NCBI GenBank assembly: GCA_034698045.1
Contig: JAQGAU010000414.1
Span: 1 to 28,594 of the forward strand
Direction of reading: 5' to 3'
Length of the DNA stretch: 28,594 nt
Source: Paramacrobiotus richtersi
Lineage: Eukaryota > Tardigrada > Eutardigrada > Parachela > Macrobiotidae
Both the position numbers and the translations under genes were made by a program. Position 1 is the stretch's first letter; every line of letters begins with the position of its first letter. The notes beneath the pieces were generated by a model. That model saw only the letters and a program-made list of their open reading frames with translations. It had not been told where the DNA came from and ran no database searches. Below, piece by piece: positions 20,601 through 28,594 of this stretch.

Positions 20601-21177
20601 GTTGTGGCTGCACTCACACATTGCACAGCCATGATGTAACCGCGCCACAGTATATTCAAAAGCGTTCAATATTTGCAGGTTTGATGACGCAAAGCTGGTA
20701 GCGTTTGGAAAAAAGATTATCTGCTGTGCCAGCAGTGTTCATGAAAAGTGGGTCGCGTGTTATGACACGCAAGCCCATATATGGGATTATTCTCCGGAAA
20801 TACCGGAAGCCAGGCAAGCCTATGCTGTTTTGCTAGTTGGAGAACACTTGTATGTTTTGGGTGGATGGGGGATTCAAAGCACAGGGCTGCACGAGGGGTC
20901 GTTGCAGTCGTGCTACAGGCTTAACCTACAGACTCGTTGCTGGGAAAAAAGTTCGGATTTAACATATCCCATACATGCATGCAACAACAGGGCTTTTTGC
21001 TTCGGAGGCAGAATTAGCGAACACTATACTACCCAAGAGCCGCGGGTAGAGGCATTTGACCCAGAGCGAAATGTTTGGGATTCTGTGACGAAGCTGACCA
21101 AAGATTACCCTAGTTTCGCCAATGGGGCTTGCTTTTTCATTGAAGACAGAGTTGCCGATGAGTACCTGAATGCGTAA
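17689..21177 (+). CDS. Pseudokinase-Kelch fusion protein
   Basis: The proposed exons are 17689-18013, 19170-19834, 19900-20201 and 20679 to either a splice at 21173 or the TAA at 21175-21177. The ATG at 17689 has a good context (GCCATGG). The N-lobe has a glycine-rich loop DRGAFGVVYEA and AAVKVV with the ATP-binding Lys. The C-lobe reads FCSNVDPETICM where kinases have HRDxKxxN, so the catalytic Asp and Lys are lost. It has DVW in place of DFG, but keeps APE (YMAPELL) and DVWSLG. This marks a pseudokinase, probably a scaffold or regulator. Kelch repeats follow (LYVLGGWG, AFCFGGR, each with a downstream Trp), forming a protein-binding propeller. Junction phases 1, 0 and 2 match. The 65-nt intron at 19835-19899 is inferred to restore the frame and a frameshift is the alternative. 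Another C-lobe exon lies between the first two exons. Confidence 0.65.
18094..18550 (+). pseudogene. Extra kinase C-lobe exon, partly decayed
   Basis: After the acceptor GTTGACAG in phase 1, the frame encodes GGNLANHLKQLL and then IHGDIKPSNVLL, which keeps the catalytic-loop Asp and Lys, and IGDLDDM where kinases have DFG. After about 18360 the frame breaks (stop at 18420), and a shifted frame carries a poor match to the DMWSxG region (about 18415-18450). It aligns with the C-lobe exon at 19170 and has the same entry phase. It is a tandem duplicate that could compete for splicing to the N-lobe exon, now probably non-functional. Confidence 0.55.
18760..18905 (+). pseudogene. Decayed copy of the Kelch-linker exon
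   Basis: The DNA parallels 20038-20175: CTTTACATATCATTCCCT, CTTTCGTCGCTG, GTGCACTGGGAACAGAGAC and a GAGCTATATC block recur in the same order. The frame is broken. With the C-lobe copy just upstream it shows that a C-lobe plus Kelch unit was tandemly duplicated and one unit died. Confidence 0.5.
18906..19169 (+). other. Intron segment before the second C-lobe exon
   Basis: It ends in the acceptor TTTCATGCAG. No coding signal was seen. Confidence 0.35.
20202..20678 (+). other. Intron of the kinase-Kelch gene
   Basis: It begins GTAAGT and ends ATATTTGCAG, phase 2 on both sides. I see nothing else in it. Confidence 0.55.
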
Positions 21178-21654
21178 GCTGCTGATCAGGAAAGTGCACA
21201 TCAAAGTCCCAAGTCTTGTAGCCGTGGCCGTGCCAGATGGACTGGAGCGAATCATCAACCGTGTTTGACCTGTTTATTAGTTTTCTGACGGGAATCCCCC
21301 GTAAAATAGGGATTGCCGTGCTGTATATGCCGGGTCGTACTAAAACCTGGATTTGGTAGCTAGTAAGGGTACCGATTGTCAGGTATCTGGTATGGTGTTG
21401 GTAATGGGAAGTACACCGGACTAGTTCTTGGTATCCCGGGATCCGGACTCTGTAAACAAACTGGTGTCTAGTCTTAGCACAACTTGCTCTGTATCTGTAC
21501 AGTACTGTACATTAAAGGTGAGACGTTTCGGCAAGCGTAGCGTTAGAGATTCACTGCATTTGTCTAAATCTACTCGAACGATAAGCTGCATTACAAAGCT
21601 CGCTTCTTAGAACCTGGATAATATTACCCTTACGGCAGTCATGTAGGTACTCGA
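21178..21654. other. Interval after the Kelch exon
   Basis: No exon is supported. A 60-codon plus-strand frame at 21428 looks like chance. Confidence 0.3.
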
Positions 21655-22163
21655 CCAGAAAAACTGGTTCATGGAGGCAGTATCTGTTTCTTCGACAAGA
21701 CGCAAAGCATGTACTACATTTGTTCACAATCAATGTTGTTTGACGCTAGCCTTGGTTTGCTGCTCCGCAGAATACTTTCGGTTTGAGTTTGACATATCCC
21801 AAGAGAACTCCGTCCGAGAGATTCCTTTCGGGGCTAATCAATGTAGTCATGTGGTCATTACCGATTTACAAAATATTACTGATGTACTTCTTTGTCGAGC
21901 GCGTTTCCAGCAAGAAGTTACCAGCGAGTACGTTTTGATCATCGGCATGCAACACTCCGTTCAATCTTGGTTACCTACTCACTTACTTACTTACTTACTT
22001 GTTAGACTGGCGGGCCTACCTAGCACCGGAAGTTTTCCATAACTCGAGCAAAAATCAAGATCTGTATGATGATAGATTAGCGGAAGGTGATATCGAAGGA
22101 ATCGAAATGGCCGACGTATGTATGGAGCCGTATTGTGACTTCTTTATGGAGCGAACCAAATGA
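21655..22163 (+). pseudogene. Remnant of a further Kelch/kinase unit
   Basis: Three pieces follow one another. First, LVHGGSICFFDKTQSMYY at about 21660-21720 is a Kelch-type strand. Second, after the acceptor CTCCGCAG (exon from 21771), YFRFEFDISQENSVREIPFG resembles FLCELYLRNGKILEIPIG of the upstream gene. Third, 22002-22163 reads WRAYLAPEVFH, with the APE of kinases, then a weak ADVxxxP segment and a TGA. The order differs from an intact gene and frames do not join, so I call it a remnant. The second piece could be a live Kelch exon of the upstream gene. Confidence 0.4.
21981..22000 (+). repeat. (ACTT)5 microsatellite
   Basis: Five perfect ACTT units, lying inside the Kelch/kinase remnant. 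Confidence 0.9.
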
Positions 22164-22384
22164 TACGAGGTTTCGTATTATGCTGTGTCACGGCCCTGTT
22201 TTTCCACGGTCACTAGCACATGTATTCTAGCTGAAGGATGCAGCGGCTAATGCAGCGGATGACACAAGCCCTTTCTGGCCTAATAACACCATTCCATACG
22301 AAATCTCCACACGGCAACATGCAGCATTCCGTAAGATCAGCTGAACATACAAAACGATTCAAGTTTAACTTCTTTGTAAAACAG

Positions 22385-22875
22385 GTGCATATGAACGCCG
22401 AATAATAACAGAGGCAATGGAGCTCATAACACGGCTCACATGGGGATGCGTGAAATTCGTGCTGCGAACAAATGAACCCGATTTCATAACATTCCGGAGG
22501 AGCATCCAGTATGGCTATGTATCTGGTTTGAAAGCGCAGTACTGGGTAATTTATCCGAAGAGTAACTTGAGTGTTCTGCTGCCTGCAGATGCTCATCAAA
22601 TATCGGGCGCGTTGGTGGATCGCAAGTCGTTAACTAGCACCCGGCTGTCTTGACGGACACGGCTCAGTCCAGCATGAACTAATGCATGTGCTTGGATTCT
22701 ACCATGAGCAAACTCGAATGGACCCCGACGATTTTATATTCGTTAACTTCGACAATATCGATCCAGGTTCACAATGACGTATTTCAGTGTGCGCAGTAAC
22801 TGGATCGATAACGACGGACTTGCTTGCAGACGATAGGTCGCAGTTCGATAAACGGAAAGGAGAAATCTCTGTGTA
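22385..22875 (+). pseudogene. Frameshifted astacin copy
   Basis: Three exon-like parts are visible. From 22385, AYERRIITEAMELI and CVKFVLRTNEPDFITF form the family's early catalytic domain. The second, 22589-22766, has [15 protein letters not shown], then a one-base deletion giving TAG at 22635-22637. In the shifted frame it has the complete zinc motif [15 protein letters not shown] (22673-22705). The third starts at 22830 with DDRSQFDKRKGE, where homology to the copy at 764-1006 stops before the Met-turn. Splice positions match the other copies. It keeps the catalytic Glu that the first copy lacks, but cannot make a full protein as read. Confidence 0.75.
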
Positions 22876-22937
22876 ACTTTATTGAGAATGTGCACAACGA
22901 AGCTGGCGCTAAAATAACTACTGCAGTTATATCAGTA

Positions 22938-23393
22938 CTAAAAATTGAAACCAAAACAACCAAGACCAGTCTTATCATTCAAAACCGTCTTAGTACGTGG
23001 CAACGTGCCCAACACCGATGTTGCGGATCCTCTAACGACCGCAACAGAAAAACGCTGTTTCAAAAAAGCTGCAGAACGCGCCTCACCCGACTTCTGGAAA
23101 ATTTTACGACCTAAAAACTTAAAAAGTTCTTTTGTGCTATCGCCAAAGACTCCGAGGGTTTCACAAACAACCGGCAGGAAGAGATATGGTGATCGTAGAA
23201 ATTCGTAGTGATTCTTCTTTGCTGCCTCCCGGTTACGCGCTACTGTCCCAGCCTTCTTGGACGAACCATCCACATACGATGATGCAACCGTGCAAGAGCA
23301 CGTAGCATCCCACACCATGTATTGACCATTCCAGACAGGTACTAGGGTTGCTCCATCAGTGCTTATAATATAAATTAGTTGGTGCTGTATCAC
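22938..23393 (-). mobile_element. Non-LTR retrotransposon reverse-transcriptase C-terminal fragment
   Basis: The minus-strand frame of about 150 codons follows a pattern common at the C-terminus of non-LTR retroelement polyproteins in invertebrates: YMVWDATCSCTVASSY, then FLPVVCETLGVFGDSTKEL, then FLKQRFSVAVVRGSATSVLG. The polymerase core is absent, so this is a fragment. It begins about 60 bases after astacin homology ends at about 22875 and may have truncated that copy. No poly(A) tail or target duplication was identified. Confidence 0.65.
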
Positions 23394-24049
23394 TGCATGC
23401 GATCATCCCGTGGTGTGCTGTACACGTACTTCCAATAAACGGACCACAATGTAAAGGTCACCTTTCGCGTTTCAGGGTTATGTATTGCCCGTTCAAAATG
23501 TAAAGGTCACCTTTACGAGGAGACGCCTTGTGCCTGGTAAAACACGGTAATAATCACTTGCCTTAACGGCGCGTTTTCTAGTCGTATCCTTGCAAGTAGA
23601 CTAAGTTTCAATTCACATCGCCGTCTAGATCAAGACGTACAAGGGAGTCTTTAGAGGCACAACGTGTACAGAACCACGTAAACAGTATTCTCAGGTTCTG
23701 CTAGATCCGCCTGTTCCAATCTGACCGAAACCTGGTAAACACGATTGTTTCTCTAGGTCATGCGAAGATCTTAGAAGTCGACGAATTCGGAATGCTGCTT
23801 CGAAACAGCAATGCAACCTCCTTTTCTTGAGGTCCAAAGGGATCGTGCAGCCACAATCCGAACCGATAAAATAGGGTGGGGTATTGCTTTTGGTGGTATC
23901 ATCATCCGGCTGTTGCACAACTCCGGAGGAAGTCTGACCGTTTCGTAGTTCGTACTTGCCATCGATGTTCGGACAGCCAGTGCGAGACAGCATTATTTAC
24001 TGTGTAATTGATGAACTTTATTGTTCCTGTTCTTTTATTACAGAATACC
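23394..24049. other. Interval with a duplicated palindrome; no clear gene
   Basis: A minus-strand open frame at 23691-23993 (Cys-containing, with SDCGCTIP) may be an exon but has no recognised family. The repeated GTAAAGGTCACCTTT motif is listed separately. Confidence 0.3.
23448..23514 (+). repeat. Two copies of a palindromic AAAGGTCACCTTT motif
   Basis: AATGTAAAGGTCACCTTT occurs at 23448-23465 and 23497-23514, 49 bp apart. The second extends to a near-perfect palindrome, GTAAAGGT-C-ACCTTTAC (23500-23516). AAAGGTCA is the half-site recognised by many nuclear receptors, so a regulatory role is possible, but there is no gene model here to support it. Confidence 0.4.
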
Positions 24050-24475
24050 TTCTCGCTGCCATAACAAACGCCGGGACTGCACAACTCACCGAAGTTCTCG
24101 CTCAAAAACATGTCTGTGCTAGCTCTATACCAGGATCTAGAGAAATCTTCGAGACACTGCATAGTTTTCCCGACAACCACAACCTCAGTTTACTTCCAGA
24201 GTAATGCATTTTGTCCGAACAATGCCAACTGTTCATGTTGTGGATTTAAAGAGCTGCAAAACTGGATGGGTTATGTCAATCGGACGGCCAGGGATGATCA
24301 AGAATTCAAATTCTCACTGGAATGCGGACAAAGTCACAGTCTTACCGGTTATCGGAGATACGACCCAAAATTACGAAGTCACTATAGGAAAATGGCGGGT
24401 TCAAGACCCTAGGGCAGATATAGACACAGACGATCTGGTTTATTATCCCAATAAAGCGAATTGCTAGCTTCTGCA
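24050..24475 (+). CDS. Poorly resolved coding region, unrecognised
   Basis: After the acceptor TTTTATTACAG (ends 24042) one frame reads YLLAAITNAGTAQLTEVLAQ and stops at 24202-24204. An overlapping frame continues AFCPNNANCSCCGFKELQNW. A third frame runs to the TAG at 24465-24467 with VTVLPVIGDTTQNYEVTIG and DTDDLVYYPNKANC. Each looks protein-like in part, but I cannot join them by convincing splice sites. A Cys-containing minus-strand frame also overlaps 23902-24180. The whole may be an exon pair, a frameshifted pseudogene, or a gene on the other strand. Confidence 0.25.
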
Positions 24476-25627
24476 AGAATGCCACGATAAACGATCAGCG
24501 GGAATTGTTACTTGTGCTACCAAACGTTTATTAAAACTAATAAAAACCTGTAAAAATTTTCTACACCAGATCTCGTTTTCGTCCTTGTTGGTTCCCGGTC
24601 TTTTGAGAAGAGAATAAACCTCTTTACGGTAGTAATACGTAGTATCAATTACGACAACTAGTAGCATAATCCTTTATTGTATAGTTTAGCTACTTATTCA
24701 TGGAGTATCGCCAGATGTTTTACGCTGGAAATGCCGGTAATGAGATGTACTGTTGCATTCAAGTATCACTCTGTTTTTGTTCATTGGTCATTTGCTAAAT
24801 AATGAATACCGCTTTATTTGTGGCAGAACCTAATTGAGACATCAGTCCCATTTCCAAAGATCATAATTATTATCTTATAGTTAACTTTATTAACCTAATT
24901 TCTCAGCCATTTCTCATTTTTATTATTTTTGCATTCTTGTAACACGAGCCCATGCACTGAACAAAATGCTTGACCATAGCTGGTGTCAATACATCACAGA
25001 AACCAAACGATGTACCAATGTGACACCACACAAAACTTTGTGTAAAAACCTCGAATAAAACGTTCCTGTTTACAGTGAATTGTATATGTAATACATATAA
25101 GGCCTATCCATCGAGAACCGGCAAGTGGAACGCGAGTAGAGCGGCGAATATGCAAAACTTTTAGATCTTCGAAAATCTTAATTGATAACTACGACGAGCG
25201 CCTTCGCAAAGCAGCGCAGCTTCCAGGGACTTCCCGCTTTTCTGTACCGTGTAATAGTTAGTAAAGCACTACGAAATGTATGCCGACAAGCGTACAACTG
25301 CCCTGCTCCCGGACACGGTTTTGTTATATAATGGGGTGCGATCAATAATATCTAATAAATCTACCGAGGCGGCATACTGACTGTTTTAGTACTGCACGCT
25401 AGCCAGAAAAGAACCAACCAAATGGTAGACACCAAGAACACTACACTTCGATATCACTATCCATTGTCCACGCTGCTGAGTACAAAACCGCAATCTCGAG
25501 AATACCACAATACAGTACATGTAGCGATGCGAGAGGGATCCACTGCCGAACACTTCCCATCATCAGAAAATCCTTGCTAATCAATCAGATCTTTTCTAAT
25601 TAGAAATCTTGTTACTCCGTCCACGAA
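24476..25627. other. Gene-poor, AT-rich interval
   Basis: No coding signal, tRNA or recognisable repeat was seen. Confidence 0.4.
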
Positions 25628-25821
25628 GCCGAAGCCGCTCGCTCGTAATCGAACAAAAGCACTGTTTACTATATACTTTGTTTACTCTCTTGTATATACG
25701 CAACAGAAACAATATATACAAGAGAATATATACAGTACACATATAGACTATATACAGTACACTAGAATGTTTTATAGAAACAAAACAGTTGTTCTCTTAA
25801 TTACTAGCGAGCGGCTTCGGC
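25628..25821. mobile_element. Foldback (MITE-like) element
   Basis: The terminal inverted repeats of 22 bp, GCCGAAGCCGCTCGCTCGTAAT (25628-25649) and its inverse at 25800-25821, differ at one base. The AT-rich interior has a second perfect 13-bp inverted repeat, TCTCTTGTATATA (25686-25698) with TATATACAAGAGA (25713-25725). GAA flanks both ends and could be a 3-bp target duplication. Its 194 bp cannot encode a transposase. Confidence 0.6.
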
Positions 25822-26762
25822 GAAGCACTAGGGCACCTTATGACTCCAGCAACACGCCCGCGTCTTCAGTACACTGCGATCCTTCCTGGATGATGCAGCG
25901 AAATCGGCCAGCCACTGGATTGGTCCACGGAACGCATAATCGTTTTAACACCGAGTCGAGCGAGGAGACACATGTAGGAATCAAGCAATGGTTTTTAAAC
26001 GCTTCGAACAGCATGCCCGTCCCACTCCATGACCAATGGAGCGCGTGTCATGTTGATAGAACGGCGCTTTCCGCAGTCGATGGCCGGTCGGCGGAATCCG
26101 TCGCTTACTGACCGTCAGACATGTCCATTGCACTGCCAGCAATCGGCCGCTGTTTGAGCATTGTTAACGGTGGTGCTTGGCGGCAGTCAATAAGACTACG
26201 CACAGACGTACGTATGGGGAGAGCTGCCGACATTCACTGCGCTAATGTCACATGCCGAACTTGACCTGTTAACAATTTCATTCAGACCGTAATGCTGCTT
26301 GTATGGCATATTTTGGATCATCATCATCGCGTCTGCGTTTGAGCATCATCGAGTGATGAGCTTGTTAGATGATAGGAGAGTATGTGTCTTCCTATAAAAA
26401 ATGAATCTCCTCAGACCACGGTACACTGCACTTGCACATACAAAGTCTTTTCTTCCGCCAGTGCATGTAAAAGATCCCACCGTCACATCCCGGTTAATTC
26501 TTCTGTCGCAGCAGTTTTGGATTCTAAGATACAACGCGGTTGTACGCGATTGTGTGTTTTTGACGCTGTTTGTGGAATCTTATATATACTTTTATTCATC
26601 CATCAGTTGCTTCCTCTAACAATCCTTGTGCCTTTGGATTTACGACGGTACTGCTTGTTATAGCAACCGCAAGATCGAGGTATCCATGCATATTCTTCAT
26701 AAACAAGTTTGTGTGTTTTATGGGATGTAGATACAGTAAAACTTCGTTTATAGGCTCAAACC
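25822..26762. other. Upstream region of the cuticle-protein gene
   Basis: Overlapping short open frames at 25767-26815 show no family signal. CTATAAAAAATG at about 26394 is the only TATA-like stretch noticed, but it lies about 370 bases from the start codon. Confidence 0.35.
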
Positions 26763-28041
26763 ATGATGAAACTATCCACGACTCTGGATTGGCTCAAGTG
26801 CTCGTGCAGCGATAGCCAATGGCCACTGGGCAGAAGGGCCATCCGACGGAAAAGCAGCGGCTGGACAGACTCGACTGTGGTTTATTCACTCGGTATTATC
26901 TGCCTGCTGGTACTACCATCCTTGACCAACGGCAAACAGGTAAATCAATTCCTTCACTCAACTGGAAAACATCAGCATTTGAATTTGTTGTAACACTCAT
27001 AAAAACAAAAACAATACTAGCGAAATACAGCGCGCACCCATAAGCGTATGGTAACTTATGAGCTTAAAATGCAGAATCTCCAGTGCAAAGTTAGAGCTGA
27101 AACAGACTTTCGTTGCTGCGGCTTTTGCTATACAAAACGCTGTCAATCTTAACGTACAAGGAACTTGGTTAGGTGAGCAAGCGGCAAGCTGGGGTACCGG
27201 CACCACCGCAGAATCCACCGGTTCTACAAGCACTCGACCAGCTGCGCGGCAATGAAGCTTTATCGGCGACGCAAGTGCAGCAGGTCCTGGCAGCGGCCTA
27301 TCCCGGTCAGAGCTACCCCACATACAGCTACATTCCCGTGACCTCGTTTTCTTGCACCCAAGTCCGCCAGTTTGGGTATTATGCGGATCCCGATACCCGG
27401 TGTCAAGTGTTTCGCCGCTGCGAAGCCAACAATTTCATGTTCTCATATATTTGTCCCAACGGAACCGGTAGGCCACCAATACGCATAACCCATTCAATCT
27501 GGTTCTTCAATGTGTGTTCGTACCCTTTAGTTTTCAACCAAGTAACACTCGTTTGCGACTGGTTTTTCAACGTCAACTGCCCGAGCGCCAATGGATTCTA
27601 CGACTACAGTAATCCAAGAATTTACAGGTACACCAAGAAAAACATGATTTCCCGCAACATTCTTATTGTAATCCTTGAGTATACAGGCAAGATCTCCATC
27701 TGTTCGACGATTACTACGCATCGAGTGGTGGTTATGGAGCGGCCGCCGGTTACGGTACCCCCAGTTACGGGTCACCCCCGTCCTACTCCAGCGGGAGCGG
27801 CTTATCCGGCGGACTGTACGGCGGGAGTTACGGGATGATGGCCGGTTCGGCGCCCATTCCCGCCATTGCGCCGGCGTCCTTAAGCACGAGTGTGGCAGCC
27901 AGCAGCGTGCCACAGCCACAAGCCAGTCAAAACACCGCCGCCCAGGCAGCGCCCGCCAGACAGTACCGACACTGGATCAATGGTGAGACTGGTGGTCTGT
28001 CGGCGGTTGGAAACACCGGCGATGGGGAGGTGGTGATCTGA
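26763..28041 (+). CDS. Secreted CBM14 chitin-binding cuticle-type protein
   Basis: Four exons (26763-26939, 27173-27467, 27531-27627, 27687-28041) total 924 nt, giving 307 residues in one open frame. All sites are GT-AG and the phases are 0, 1 and 2. A hydrophobic segment, SLGIICLLVLPSLTNG, before residue 60 is a signal sequence or anchor preceded by an unusually long charged N-terminus, so a later Met could be used. Residues about 110-180 form a chitin-binding type-2 (CBM14) domain: CTQVRQFGYYADPDTRCQVF, RRCEANNF, SYICPNGTVFNQ, VCDWFFNVNC. The six Cys expected for its disulfides are present. The remainder is Gly/Tyr/Ser-rich (SGGYGAAAGYGTPSYGS), then Ala/Ser/Pro-rich, as in extracellular matrix proteins. 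The likely role is binding chitin in cuticle or a related matrix. Confidence 0.9.
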
Positions 28042-28495
28042 ACCTAAGTTACTGATCTGAATTCAGTTGTTCACGGCCTCCATTGTACAGGATCAATCAG
28101 TGCACTTTTAATGCATCTGTATATACTAATTATCAGTCTGGTAATCACTCTGTACAAAGTAACTTGCACTCCAGACCTGATGCACTTTATAGAAATCGCC
28201 TTGTAAATAAACAACTAATTCGAATCTCGGATGTCCGTGAAGTGTGCCAGTATTTCCACTTTTTCGTATCCAATTACATCTGTTTTTATGATATTTTAAC
28301 ACCGCTATAGTCCGAATTTGCAAAACACACCATCAACCACCTTCATTTATATTAGTACTTTCTGCTCACAACCAAGAAACATGACTAAAATTAACCCCAA
28401 AAACAATCTGCCAAACGAATAAAGCAACCACTTTTGTGAAAGATCATAAGGGCCGAAAGCCAGCCAAGCGCAGCACAAACTGAAAACACCCGTGT
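28042..28495 (+). other. 3' untranslated region of the cuticle-protein gene and intergenic gap
   Basis: AATAAA occurs at about 28206 and again at about 28419. Either could end the plus-strand transcript. The stretch separates it from the convergent minus-strand gene. Confidence 0.5.
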
Positions 28496-28594
28496 CTATT
28501 CGGCGTCGGTAGCGGTTAGAATCTTGGTCAACTCCAGTTTCTGCTCCGAGTTGAGCCGGGTAATGACATGACGGACCGAGTCAAAGGCCACGTC
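28496..28594 (-). CDS. 3' end of a minus-strand gene, unrecognised
   Basis: The minus strand is open from the window edge to the TAG at 28496-28498, giving the last 32 residues: DVAFDSVRHVITRLNSEQKL followed by ELTKILTATDAE. The charged, helix-like composition and GC-rich codon use look coding. Too little is present to name a family. Confidence 0.5.
   Translation of the reverse strand, partial: DVAFDSVRHVITRLNSEQKLELTKILTATDAE

Noticed and set aside
22945-23208. 87-codon plus-strand frame after the astacin copy, considered as a stalk
   Set aside because: The opposite strand carries a recognisable reverse-transcriptase C-terminus over the same bases.
26382-26815. Overlapping plus-strand frames upstream of the cuticle-protein gene
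   Set aside because: No motifs; the gene model starting at 26763 has a hydrophobic leader and matching splice phases without them.

Overview
The window is eukaryotic. Genes are split by GT-AG introns of about 20 to 2000 bases, intergenic DNA is AT-leaning, AATAAA signals follow stop codons, and families present include astacin proteases, ionotropic glutamate receptors, Kelch proteins and a CBM14 chitin-binding cuticle protein. The chitin-binding domain points to an ecdysozoan invertebrate. A tardigrade is my best guess, but that is inference and was not tested.

Left part (1-7300): a plus-strand gene appears to join an astacin metalloprotease domain (493-1006), a Thr/Pro/Gln-rich repeat stalk (2909-3196) and two bulb-type (B-type) mannose-lectin exons (3563-3961, 4273-4646). 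All of these exons meet at phase-1 introns. Its zinc motif has lost the catalytic glutamate. A convergent minus-strand ionotropic glutamate receptor-like gene (5220-7277) follows. Upstream, 191-249 forms a strong imperfect hairpin.

Middle part (7300-17000): mostly decayed copies and repeats around one intact gene. Broken copies of lectin exon 1 (about 9850-10170), lectin exon 2 (14491-14839) and the last receptor exon (16017-16265) occur in the same order as the originals, so a segment was duplicated. Between the lectin copies, on the minus strand, is a complete nine-exon secreted astacin gene (10613-13752, 729 residues predicted). It has an intact active site, a roughly 270-residue unrecognised extension and a C-terminal C2/MNNL-like region. 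A 551-bp hAT-type non-autonomous transposon with perfect 8-bp target duplications lies at 16429-16979.

Right part (17000-28594): a pseudokinase-Kelch gene (17689-21177) has one N-lobe exon, two candidate C-lobe exons (the first decayed) and Kelch exons. A third decayed kinase/Kelch remnant lies at about 21655-22163. Next come a frameshifted astacin copy (22385-22875) and a fragment of a non-LTR retrotransposon reverse transcriptase (22938-23393, minus). A poorly resolved coding stretch sits near 24050-24475 and a foldback element at 25628-25821. A complete four-exon secreted CBM14 cuticle-protein gene lies at 26763-28041, and the 3' end of a minus-strand gene at 28496-28594.

Overall this looks like a fast-evolving neighbourhood of secreted or surface proteins built by exon duplication and shuffling and by transposon insertion. 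No rRNA, tRNA or CRISPR was seen.
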